A DNA stretch of 64,000 nt from the NCBI RefSeq assembly GCF_905220365.1, contig NC_061138.1, positions 8,509,814-8,573,813 of the forward strand, in the 5' to 3' direction. The DNA is from Vanessa cardui (lineage: Eukaryota > Arthropoda > Insecta > Lepidoptera > Nymphalidae). The notes under the pieces are model-generated. The model saw nothing but the letters and a program-made list of their open reading frames with translations. It was not told the DNA's origin and ran no database searches. The first letter of the stretch is position 1, and every line of letters begins with the position of its first letter. Made by a program: the position numbers and the translations under genes. This document shows, piece after piece, positions 33,990-43,871 of the stretch.

Positions 33990-35434
33990 GTTGTCCCAAA
34001 AAGTTTTATGCTTTCAGGCATCGGGGCAGTTAAAATCACAAACCTCTTAATGAAACAAAAAGAACCAAAACTTATCGTTTGGTATGAATCTTAAACACCT
34101 TCACTTTCGTTGTTTAACTAACACTTAGTCATATTGATTTGCGTCAAAGTAATGTAGCGTATCTTGTGTACTAGTAATTCGAATTTACCAAAAAAAATCT
34201 TAAGTAAACTATTATATTTATGACAGAGATAAATTTTCGATTAAATTTATTCTCCTGACATTTTTTTATTTTGACATAATATGACAATGACAGTTTATGA
34301 CATCTCAATTTAATGACCTAACATCATATGATTCTCAGAGCACAAATATTTTAATATCTTTTATTAACTTGCTGTTTCTTTGACCACGCATCAAGTAAAA
34401 ACCAATTTATATCTTCACATAGAATCTGTATCATTATTATGCAAAATATTTTTTTCCTTTTGTATTTTACCTTGTGGTAAGACTATGTGCGAGCCCGTTA
34501 AGTAGGTACAACTCATTCATGAGATATTGTACCGTCAATCAATACTTACATACTTACTATTGTTCTAGTTTGAAGGGTCAACTACAGGCACAAGAGACAC
34601 AACATCTCAAATCCCATGGTTGGTGACGTATTGCCTATGTAGAGAATGGTTAATATTTTTACAGTGCCCATTTCTATGGCGGTAGTGATCACTTATCAAT
34701 AGGTCGCCCGTCCGCCTACATATGAAAACGCAAAATATCGTCTTTCAAAATTCTACACGATAAGACATGTGCCAATGCCTACTTTAATGTTTTGCCTTAT
34801 TCCTTAAATTAAAAATAATATGTAACTTAGAACACTACACCTAACATATTACATTTTTAGACTTACATCACTCGTTTCTTTCTACTACTAGTAACGCTAT
34901 TTTCGTCTGATTTTGAGATGTACTTTACTGCCACTCATATCATTTTGTTCCCTTAAAAGTACAAAATAAAAAAGTGTCCTCGTCTCTCTTTAAATATTAT
35001 TGGGCAACATTCAATACGACTATCGTCGGTCAGGCTGTCACATAGGAATTTTGATTGTACTGAAGTTAGCAGCTATTGCTTTGTCGTTGAAAACAGAAGA
35101 ATCGATATTTGGTTGTTTTGTAGTTTCTATTGCTTCAACTTTTTAAAGTATAAGAGTTTCATTCAAAATCTTTCATAGGTCGTTGAAAGTATTATAGTTA
35201 TTTCGTGAAGGTGAGTAATACCATTTAAATATAGGAGCTATACTAAAATTCATCACTAGTCAGAAGTTAGTACGCTTCCTCTGTTGCCTGTAGCTTTACT
35301 GTCAAAGATATGTTCATCATATGTATAAACTTCAACATAACCTAAAATACTGTTAAAAAGTGATCGTCCCGCGTGTTATTTTCTACAATTAATTTAATTA
35401 TTAAAAACTTTCTCGTTTTATCGCTTTATTCACA
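33990..35434. other. Intergenic region, TMEM170 to GNL2 (divergent)
   Basis: Holds the promoters of both genes. Contains an inverted copy of repeat family C at 34540-34725 (separate entry). The stretch 34990-35434 next to GNL2 is repeat-free by eye and is the likely GNL2 promoter/5' UTR; initiator-like TCAGT is not evident at a decisive position. Confidence 0.45.
34540..34725 (-). repeat. Interspersed repeat family C, inverted
   Basis: CAACTACAGGCACAAGAGAC, CCCATGGTTGGTGACGTATTG, GTGATCACTTATCAATAGG and GTCCGCCTACAT are the reverse complements of family C blocks. Confidence 0.7.
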
Positions 35435-37477
35435 ATGGGGAAAGTAAGATCAGCTCCAGGAGCCCCTCGGAAAGAGGGGTTCAATAAATCTGGGCATTCG
35501 ATGAATCCCGAGAGGCCTACAGAGGGTTTAAAAGGGGTTGGTAAACCAAGAACTAAAGGAACCATCAAAAGACTCCAAATGTACCGTAATTTTAAAGCTA
35601 AACGAGATAAAACTGGAAAAATTCTCACACCTGCCCCATTTCAAGGCTGGCTTCCATCAGGTACTCGAGCTAGAGTTGAACCGAACCAGAAATGGTTTGG
35701 AAATTCTAGGGTAATTTCACAAGGAGCTTTACAGAAATTTCAAGAAGAATTTGGAGCAGCAATCAAGAATCCTTATCAAGTAGTTATGAAGCCAACAAAT
35801 TTACCCATAACATTGTTAAACGAAAAAGCCAAACATGCAAGAGTGCATCTCTTAGATACGGAAGGCTTTGATAAAACATTTGGACCAAAAAAACAAAGAA
35901 AAAGAGTTAATTTGAAGTTTAATGATCTTGAAACTCTTTCTAAGGTTGTTGAAGAAAACACTGAAAAATATGATGAAAGCAAAGATGTGGATAGGGTTAG
36001 AGAAGACAGTGGCATGAAAGAAGGACAAAGGGAGTGGATATTTGGGGCTGGAATGAGTAGAAGAATCTGGAATGAACTATACAAAGTCATTGATTCTTCT
36101 GATGTACTGTTGCAAATTCTTGATGCAAGGGATCCAATGGGTACCAGAAGCCCATATGTAGAAAAATTTCTCAGAGAAGAAAAACCACACAAACACTTAA
36201 TATTTATATTAAACAAAGTTGACTTGGTTCCAAATTGGGTAACTCAAAGATGGGTTGCTATACTAAGTTCAGAGTATCCAACAGTGGCATTTCATGCTTC
36301 TATGACTCACCCATTTGGTAAAGGATCACTTATTAATTTATTGCGACAGTTTGCTAAATTACACATAGATAAGAAACAAATAAGTGTTGGACTAATTGGT
36401 TATCCAAATGTTGGCAAATCTTCAGTGATTAATACATTAAGAGCAAAAAAAGTCTGTAAAGTGGCACCTATCGCAGGTGAAACAAAAGTCTGGCAATACA
36501 TAACACTCATGAGGAGAATATTTTTGATTGATTGCCCTGGGATTGTTTATCCCTCCGCTGAAACGGACACTGAAAAAGTTTTAAAAGGAGTTGTTAGAGT
36601 TGAACTTGTACAAAACCCTGAAGATTACATTGAGGAAGTTATTAAACGAGTAAGAAAGGAATATTTGATAAAAACATATAAAGTTGATGGCTGGACAACT
36701 GCAACGGATTTTTTGGAAAAATTAGCAGCACGCACTGGTAAATTGTTAAAAAAAGGAGAACCTGATGTTCCTTCAGTAGCCAAAATGGTACTCAATGATT
36801 GGCAAAGAGGTAAGCTTCCATTTTATGTAGCACCTGAAGGTTTTGAAGTACCTTTATCAAAGCAACTAAATGATGTAAAAACCAAAGAAACAGCGACCGA
36901 GAGTGTACAAGAAAAGACGGATGATAGTCAACAAGAAGCAATAGCAACAGAAACAAATGATGATACAGAAAAGACACCTCTAATAGTGAATAAGTTGGTT
37001 ATTGCTCAAGATTTTGCTAAAATTCGTGTTGGCCTGCAATTTGATAATGAGGACGATGTAAAGCCTCTCGAAAAGGTTGAAATTCCAGAGGAATTACAAG
37101 GCATTGATGAACAAAATGAAAGCAAGTCACAAAATGGAGATGAAGAAAAGGATATTGATAATGCAGATAGTGATTCAGACATAAGCAGTTTCTATAGTGG
37201 TGATGAAAATGTGTGTAGTGATGTAGAAGATTATTTAACAAATGACCCTGAAACTGTGAAAGAGAATAAAAGAAGAAGACTGGAAGTTGCTAGTGGTACA
37301 TTCACAGTGGAAGAAATGACAAAAGAAAAACAAAATAAAGCTCCCGTTAAAGCTAAATTGACAGCAAAAGAAAGAAGAGCATTAGAAAGGGCACAGAAGC
37401 GTACTAAAACTGGAAGCAACTTTTATGAAGTTTCTAATGTCAAAAATAGAAACAGAAACAGGAAAAGACCTGCATAA
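35435..37477 (+). CDS. GNL2: Nucleolar GTP-binding protein 2 (GNL2 / NOG2 / Ngp-1), single exon
   Basis: 680 aa, uninterrupted. A circularly permuted GTPase of the YlqF/YawG type: DARDP at 230-234, then the G4 motif NKVD at 260-263, the G1 P-loop GYPNVGKSS at 322-330 and G3 DCPG at 366-369, so G4 precedes G1 as in NOG2. The N-terminal NGP1 domain (NPERPTEGLKGVGKPRTKGT, QGWLPSGTRARVEPNQKWFGN) is complete. An acidic stretch (about 560-600) and a basic C-terminus (KRTKTG, NRNRNRKRP) follow, as in animal GNL2, which is about 730 aa. It binds pre-60S ribosomal particles in the nucleolus/nucleus and gates their late nuclear maturation and export. AATAAA lies at 37519-37524. Absence of introns in a long gene suggests old intron loss; there is no sign of a retrocopy, since it keeps a full frame in a normal gene neighbourhood. 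Confidence 0.97.
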   Translation: MGKVRSAPGAPRKEGFNKSGHSMNPERPTEGLKGVGKPRTKGTIKRLQMYRNFKAKRDKTGKILTPAPFQGWLPSGTRARVEPNQKWFGNSRVISQGALQKFQEEFGAAIKNPYQVVMKPTNLPITLLNEKAKHARVHLLDTEGFDKTFGPKKQRKRVNLKFNDLETLSKVVEENTEKYDESKDVDRVREDSGMKEGQREWIFGAGMSRRIWNELYKVIDSSDVLLQILDARDPMGTRSPYVEKFLREEKPHKHLIFILNKVDLVPNWVTQRWVAILSSEYPTVAFHASMTHPFGKGSLINLLRQFAKLHIDKKQISVGLIGYPNVGKSSVINTLRAKKVCKVAPIAGETKVWQYITLMRRIFLIDCPGIVYPSAETDTEKVLKGVVRVELVQNPEDYIEEVIKRVRKEYLIKTYKVDGWTTATDFLEKLAARTGKLLKKGEPDVPSVAKMVLNDWQRGKLPFYVAPEGFEVPLSKQLNDVKTKETATESVQEKTDDSQQEAIATETNDDTEKTPLIVNKLVIAQDFAKIRVGLQFDNEDDVKPLEKVEIPEELQGIDEQNESKSQNGDEEKDIDNADSDSDISSFYSGDENVCSDVEDYLTNDPETVKENKRRRLEVASGTFTVEEMTKEKQNKAPVKAKLTAKERRALERAQKRTKTGSNFYEVSNVKNRNRNRKRPA

Positions 37478-37899
37478 ATTGTTCTGATAAATCCAATCTT
37501 TTTTAATTTCCTCTTCAAAATAAAAGTGATTTAGAAAGCCCACTTAATGTTATTATAACTATTATATTGTATTTCGTTTTGACACTGCTGTAATAAAATC
37601 ATCAAAATTATTAAAATTTGTATTATTGTAGCACAGATATTGTTTACATTATATTTGATACACCATATACACAATTTAATTACAAAGCAACACAGCTTTT
37701 GTTATCTTTATAGAGTCAATTTAAATTAATAATAACTAAAACTATTTATGACGATTAATCAAATTTAAAAAATATTTAAAATTAAATTATCATTTTAAAA
37801 TATTTTAGTATATAATATTTTTGAAATTTTAAATAATTAAAAATTTATGTGAGAAATTTATATTGTTGTTATACATATTTTAATTTAGTTAAATTTTAG
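37478..37899. other. Short intergenic region, GNL2 to CFDP1
   Basis: Begins with the GNL2 3' UTR and poly(A) signal (37519-37524), then AT-rich promoter sequence for CFDP1. Nothing else seen. Confidence 0.5.
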
Positions 37900-39119
37900 A
37901 TGTCTTCTGGGAGCGAAAGCGATGACGATTACGTGCCAGGGGAGCCGGAAAAAGTGTCTGAGGAAGAATCTGCAGATGATGAAACTGATTTACAGTTTGA
38001 AAAAGAACTCGAACACAAAACAAACAAACGAAAGTCTGCAAAATCATCCAAGGGTAAAAAGAAAAAAGTAAAAAAATGTGTTGATGAAGTTTTTTCTGAC
38101 TCCAATGAAGAAGTAGAAGAAAAGAACGTAATAATGGGAGACCCGGAGGAAGAAAAAAAGCGACAGGACGATTTATGGGCAAAGTTTTTGGAGGGAACAG
38201 ACACTAAACCCAAATCTGCAACAAAAGAATTAAATGACACAAAGGTAGTGGTTAAAAATATAGAGCCTAAAAAAGAGGAAAAAGTTCAAGAAACAGGAGA
38301 CGAGAAAGAAAGGGAAAGACGAATATTTGAATTTGCTGGAGAAACTATTGTAGTCGAAAATGACACAATCAAAGAAAAAATTAAAACACCGGAGAGTACA
38401 GAAAAGAGTATGAACTATTTATACTATATACTTTATTGTATTTTTAAATTTTCTTAATAAATTATTAATAAATGTGTCATTGTATATTATTAAGCCACAA
38501 TTTTTATTATAGGATATTAATTTTTTTATAGAATATTTATAAAATTCTTATTTATATTTTTTTAGTACAAAAGTTGGATGGGCCATCACGAAGTCGTGGA
38601 GGGGGTTTGTCAAATCTGTTGGGTCAGTTAAATAAAAAAAACCAACTCTCCACTCTTGAAAAGTCTAAACTCGATTGGAATACATATAAAAAAGTGGAAG
38701 GAATAGAAGAAGAAATCGTGAATCACAATAAAGGAAAGGCAGGGTATGAGATATTTTTGTTAAAATAATTTATATGAACATTAAAGTATTTACAAGAAAA
38801 TGCAAAAAGCCAATTCTATATATATCCATTGAATATGTTTTTTTAACAAATGAGGGATCTGTGGTGTTTATTGATTTTTTTATTAATTATACAAGTACCC
38901 TTAAGATCTGTTCTAACTTGCAGTTCTATGTGAAGTATTGTAAGTGTAGTACTTTTTACTGTCTTTTTTGACTGAACTACAAATTGGCTTTGAATATATA
39001 GTATATTGTTATTTTTATTTTTTAGATATTTGGATCGCCGAGACTTTTTGGATAGGACAGATGTGCGTCAGTATGAGCTAGAGCGGGATTTGCGAATGAG
39101 TAAACGAAGCAACCGATGA
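37900..39119 (+). CDS. CFDP1: BCNT-family protein CFDP1 (YETI / Swc5 homologue), three coding exons
   Basis: Exons 37900-38407, 38566-38743 and 39026-39119; phases 1 and 2 match, giving 259 aa. The N-terminal two thirds is highly acidic and Lys-rich (SSGSESDDDYVPGE, DDLWAKFLEGT). The C-terminal 80 residues are the BCNT-C domain: LSTLEKSKLDWNTYKK, EEEIVNHNKGKAGYLDRRDF, LDRTDVRQYELERDLRMSK. DDLWAKF is the conserved short motif that in yeast Swc5 contributes to nucleosome handling. Swc5/YETI/CFDP1 proteins belong to or assist the SWR1/SRCAP complex that exchanges H2A for H2A.Z. Poly(A) signal at 39194-39199. The first intron carries in-frame read-through to a short alternative C-terminus if retained. 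Confidence 0.95.
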
Positions 39120-39193
39120 ATAATAACAATCAATGTTTACTATTATACTCATTATGTTATAAGTAATTAATTTGTAGTTGTCACTGACATCTT

Positions 39194-39199
39194 AATAAA
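39194..39199 (+). terminator. Poly(A) signal of CFDP1
   Basis: AATAAA 75 bases after the stop, followed by a GT-rich stretch (TGTGCTCGTGGAAATGTGTTC), the usual downstream element. Confidence 0.7.
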
Positions 39200-39320
39200 A
39201 TGTGCTCGTGGAAATGTGTTCTTTTATTTTAAACTATATTTTTCGTTATTGATTCAAGTCAAGGTGGCCTCTTAGGATACAAGAAGCTTAACTCAATATT
39301 ATCGGATCATATTATATTCT

Positions 39321-40006
39321 TTTTTTTTTTAATATATGGCTTTTATTTGTGCCAAGAGAGCACAGATTATTTCGCCAATGTCACGTGCGATGGAGAAGAC
39401 ACGATGGAGATTGAACGGTGCGGTCGAGATTGCAGGCTTAAATTAATTTTAAGGGCACAATAGTAGTGGACTCTCTGTTAACCCATAACCTAAAACAATA
39501 CAATATATAAATAATTAGATAAACATATTACAATATTATTAAGACATCAAATAAGAACGATCACAAAAATATTTACAAATTAATTTTATTACGCTCAATA
39601 TATTTACATAAAAATTTACAAAGTGGACTAAACACACATTAACAAACATTCAACATTAATAGGGCGAGGAACTTTGGGAGGGAGAACGTCATATACGGGG
39701 TGGAGGAGATTGGGACAAGAAAACAGTATATGGGATAAGGAACCTTCGTCAAGGCCACATTCACACAAAGAGTGATCTCTAACTCTAATTTTACAAAGAT
39801 GAACGGGCGTACATGCATGTCCAAGGCGTAAACGGCAGATAGTTGTGGTGACCCAACGTTTAGCTTGCCTGTGATGAGAAAACCAAGGTCGCCTCGGAAT
39901 AACTGGTTGTAGACTTGCGTAAAATCTACCTTTAGATTTTGATGAAACTTCCCAAACAGAGTTCCAGGATTTAACAAGATGAATTTTCGGTAGAGCACAC
40001 AAGTCC
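39321..40006 (-). mobile_element. 5'-truncated non-LTR retrotransposon with intact ends
   Basis: On the minus strand the element ends in a poly(A) tract (T run at about 39321-39330 on plus). It is bounded by a 14-bp direct repeat TCATATTATATTCT (39307-39320 and 40007-40020), a clean target-site duplication. The coding part is the tail of ORF2 (see 39628-40002); the rest is 3' UTR. The 5' truncation at 40006 is typical of incomplete reverse transcription. Confidence 0.92.
39628..40002 (-). pseudogene. C-terminal tail of LINE ORF2 (after the reverse transcriptase)
   Basis: About 124 codons: RRPWFSHHRQAKRWVTTTICRLRLGHACTPVHL, then CxC...H...C (CECGLDEGSLSHILFSCPNL). This is the zinc-knuckle-like C-terminal region that follows the reverse transcriptase in Jockey-like elements. 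It lacks all of the endonuclease and reverse transcriptase, so it is dead on arrival. The frame is still open to its natural stop, in keeping with a young insertion. Confidence 0.75.
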
Positions 40007-40295
40007 TCATATTATATTCTATGTATGTATGTTATATTCTAACACATGTCAACTTACCAAGTACCCACCAACTAGTACTGAAGCAGTGTGGAGATGAAGT
40101 ATATTTTGCTCAGCCGTGAGAGATTTAAGGAGTGATAACATTCATTTATTTATTTGTCACAAATACTGTATTTCACTTAAATAAGTAAATCTTAAAACTT
40201 GGCATATTATTTAGTGATTTGTCAGTGAAGAGAAATCAATCTTCTTAATAAATAAAAATAAATAATTTGTGTATATTGACTGTTTACATGGAGGT

Positions 40296-40465
40296 AGGAC
40301 TTTGTGTCTCGTCTGGGTAGGTAGGTACCATTCACTCATTATATACTCTACCATCTGGTCACTCTTCTACAGTGAGTCAGCCAGTGTAACTTGAGTATTC
40401 ATTCATATTTCTTTAAATAATAATGTCTGTGGGTAGCGGTAAAACCTACTTACCAACTATCCTTG
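40296..40465 (-). repeat. Interspersed repeat family C, inverted
   Basis: CGTCTGGGTAGGTAGGTACC, AGTGAGTCAGCCAGTGTAAC and GTCTGTGGGTAGCGGTAAAACC are reverse complements of family C blocks. Confidence 0.6.
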
Positions 40466-41453
40466 AATTTTAGCATTATTTCGTCTCTGGAGTATTTAGC
40501 CTGTTGTATAATTATTGGTATTCAATCGTATTTGGTTAAAGTCAGTCAAAGATCATAATCTCAAAATAACTGGGAAGTACCCTTGCACTTATTTAACCGC
40601 AGTCTTGATCATTTTTTTTACACATTATGTGATATTAATATTTAATTTTTGCTTTTATCATTTAATTTATTGTTATGGATTTGTGTATAATTGTATCCAT
40701 GGTTGTATCTCGTCCAGCCAGCTATTCCATAGTCTCTGCAGATTTGATTAGATGACTATTTTGTGATTTGCTGAACAACCCGTATGTCTTTGATATTGGC
40801 GGAAAATATTGCAAATGTAGAGATTCTGGTTGATAATTCTGCCCCTAAAGATATGTTTTAATTATTGCATGTTCCGATTTATATCTTATATCAGATTGGG
40901 ACAAGGTTAATAAGTATGTAAATAATAGTAAAAATCTAATATGGGAGAGGACTGCAAAACATTTTTTTATAAAATGATTGTCTTTTTAACTTCCCAGGAG
41001 GCGTGTAAGTAAAACTAAAAAAATGATTTAGTTTTATAAGTATAAACACCTATATATAATATTAAAATTTTGTATGTTTTGATACTATCATAGTTCTCTA
41101 CAAATTAGTTGAGTATCAACGCGCATTGATATTATTTTGTATTTCGTTTGCCCAATAACAGCCTCGCAAGGTCCATTTCATCCATTCGACTCAATCACGT
41201 CAATGAATATGACTCGAGGCAATCAATTTCAATCTGCGAATATATACAATACCACGATCAACCGTGTTCGACCGTCGGAACGATTTGCACAGTTTGTGCT
41301 AATCAAGCACTAAATAGCCTATTTGTCGAAGCGTCACATCGCAGTAGTGAACTTGCCTTTGAGACTTCCTGACGCCTTCAGATAAAATACAGTGAATGAT
41401 TGCTTTGGGCTAAATTGATTTTAGATATGAACTGAGGTAAATATTTGATCATA
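40466..41453. other. Non-coding stretch before the first candidate exon of the distal gene
   Basis: No supported gene. The part 41140-41400 is less AT-rich and repeat-free, and could be promoter/5' UTR for the candidate exon at 41454. Confidence 0.35.
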
Positions 41454-41507
41454 ATGACAACTTACGGAAGATGGACGATGTTCGAAGAAACAATGGACCG
41501 CATTCAG
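41454..41507 (+). CDS. Candidate alternative first coding exon of an unidentified distal gene
   Basis: ATG followed by 18 codons (MTTYGRWTMFEETMDRIQ) ending CAG at a donor GTGGGT, in phase 0. It has the same phase and the same CAG/GT ending as the candidate at 43830. I do not recognise the peptide; a chance ORF is possible. Confidence 0.3.
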
Positions 41508-43239
41508 GTGGGTGAATTAATTTAGGACAATAATAGGATGAACTACATATTTTAACATACATTATAAAACTGAATATTCAAATTTATTGTGACTACAATA
41601 ATTTGATTTGATCTCTAGGTATAATTTTATTATTAAGTAATAATTATGTTATTATTTTCTCGTACAAATATAAAAGTATGATGTTTTTAATACGGATCGG
41701 CCGTATTTGCATAAATAATTGTTGAATTTAGTTAACCTGATATTATGTGAATCATAAATATCAATATATAAGTTTAAATTGAATAAATCCGAGCTTAGCT
41801 TAGCTTAGTCTATGGAACGTCGATCCCATAAAATTTAACCAAAAATTGCATCTACCGGGTGTTCCGACGTCATCTAAAGTGGAAGAAACTAACACGCACT
41901 TTCTTATTTTTATATTCTGGTAAAGTAATCAACCTAGAAGCTTAAACATTACTTTTGATCGCCAATTTACTGTAGCACCCGAGAGCGTCTCTCGAGAGTC
42001 GTGAAAATCTCAACGGCTCATTATGAAAATATTTTGATAGTACCTAGGTAATTATATTATGCAACGTTAAAAGTTGACTAAGCATTTGCTTCACGATGAA
42101 TAGATTTAGGTATTATTATGAAATACCCAGTTTTATGACATGTATATTTCATTTATTTTTGGTTTCTTAGATTTTTGGGATTATCATCTAGGACCAAAAC
42201 GGGATATCAAAAAGCAAACAACCTAATTTATTGCATAAAATACGTAAAGAATTATAAGTAGGTAAAGTAGATATTCTAAGTAGACACACTCGTATCGACT
42301 CTCCATTTTCTATGAAAAATAAGCTAAACGTTTAAGCTATTCAAAAATAATTCTATATTTTTTATTGATAAGACATTTAAATAGATATGGGGTATACAAG
42401 CCTTTAAAATTTTTATTTCAGCCTATTCATTTAACAAATAACAATTAGTTTATATCTGATTTTGTAATTTAAAATATAATAGGTAAGTACATTTTAATCT
42501 TTAAGTACAATAAAAAACAAGTCATATTATAATTTTTGACCATCTCAGTGAGATTAATATGCGACAAATATACCTTACTACAGAATACCTATCTGCCCAC
42601 TTTGAGCTACAAGGTATTTAATAAAATAGCGACATTTAGATGACGTAATCTGGAGCGGTGAACGTAGCCGAAAGGAAAAGTGGGCGAACTACCTGAACTT
42701 AATAAGTTTGCCTCGAGAAGCGCCTACGCATAGCCACTCGTCACTACCCTTCCTACGTTGTTTTGAAAATTTTAGTTGTAGAATCTTATAATTCTAAAAT
42801 ATATGAAAGTTTTGGTTTATTATTTAACTTATTATTATTTTATTTTTATTTAACTTATTATTTTATTAATAACCTCAAATAGTTTTTTTAACATTATGCT
42901 TTTTTTACCTACGATGATTTTAATAAGTTATTAGAAAAAAAAAATTTGCTCTAATTAAAATTTATGAATGAATATCACTTAATCTTTAAATAATATGGCT
43001 TAAATTTAAAACACGGCGACTTTATACCTGTAAAGCCGACTTTATAAACATTATTAATAAAACTACAGCACGAGCTTTTCAATTCAGACATGAAATGTAA
43101 TTAATATTCTCGATTCTCTACTGCAATTAAATTAAAACGTCTGCGTCAGACTAGTTGTTTGAACGTTTCGAAACAATATTCCTATTGTCGAGTTCATAAT
43201 ATTTGCTCAGGTGTGTATGGTGCGATGCGATACCTTTAA

Positions 43240-43829
43240 ATGAATGAGCCACAAATAGTGCGGTGAAGTGCGCATGTGTACTCTCGCTCGATAACCGCAC
43301 TACGCCCGTGGCCGAGGCACGTGTCCATGTGATCGGTCGAAGGGACCACGAGATGAAGGAGGCTGAGCCGCGACCCCATGCGGTTGCGATCGCAGCGTAG
43401 CGGGTCGGCAGTCGGCAGTCGGCGCACGAGGGCCGCGTGAAGGCGCGGGGTGAGCTTGCGCGCGACCGTTCTATCGTGCCGTGCGGAGTGCCAGTCGCAC
43501 GCTCGCTTTTATCGGGGCGGGTGTCAGTCCGGTGTCATCGTTGTACAAATCCGTAATCTAGTTTCTTGGATTTTTTCTTTACGAGTGTCTCCTTATCACA
43601 TGATTGCTATGGGAATTTTCATGTGATGTGCCAAATTTTATCCTGATAACCGTGCCGTGTTGCAAAATAGAGAGCTCGTGGGGTACGCTTTTTTGGAAAA
43701 GTGTTTTTCTTGTTGGTGCGAGGCGTCTGTGGGACCGGGCGCGGGCGGCGCGCGGGCCCGTAGTGTCGGGTCGGTGGATGGTGCGGCGCGGGCGGGCGCC
43801 GGGGCGCGGCCGGCGGCGCCGCTAGCAAA
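43240..43829 (+). promoter_or_regulatory. CpG-rich promoter and 5' UTR of an unidentified plus-strand gene
   Basis: From about 43260 the base composition switches from AT-rich to CpG-rich (GCGCGCGACCG, GGGCGCGGGCGGCGCGCGGG, GCCGGGGCGCGGCCGGCGGC) and returns to AT-rich after 43920. A TCAGT initiator-like word lies at about 43525. There are several upstream ATGs in short frames. The island leads directly into ATG at 43830 and a strong donor, the layout of a long-gene promoter. No family can be named. Confidence 0.5.
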
Positions 43830-43871
43830 ATGTCGATACCCCTGGGCCGGGAGACTGTTCTCCCCACGCAG
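43830..43871 (+). CDS. Candidate first coding exon of an unidentified long gene
   Basis: ATG in a good context (GCAAAATG) opens 14 codons (MSIPLGRETVLPTQ), ending CAG followed by GTGAGT, a near-consensus donor, in phase 0. The rest of the gene would lie downstream, at least partly beyond the window; no recognisable coding exon follows in the remaining 20 kb, so the first intron is probably very long. The gene is not recognised. Confidence 0.42.

Noticed and set aside
37929..38240. Minus-strand ORFs of about 100 aa opposite CFDP1
   Set aside because: Antisense of the acidic, Ser-rich coding exon; no homology or promoter context.
39639..40010. A second 123-aa minus ORF in the LINE
   Set aside because: A different frame from the recognisable ORF2 tail; it is a shadow.
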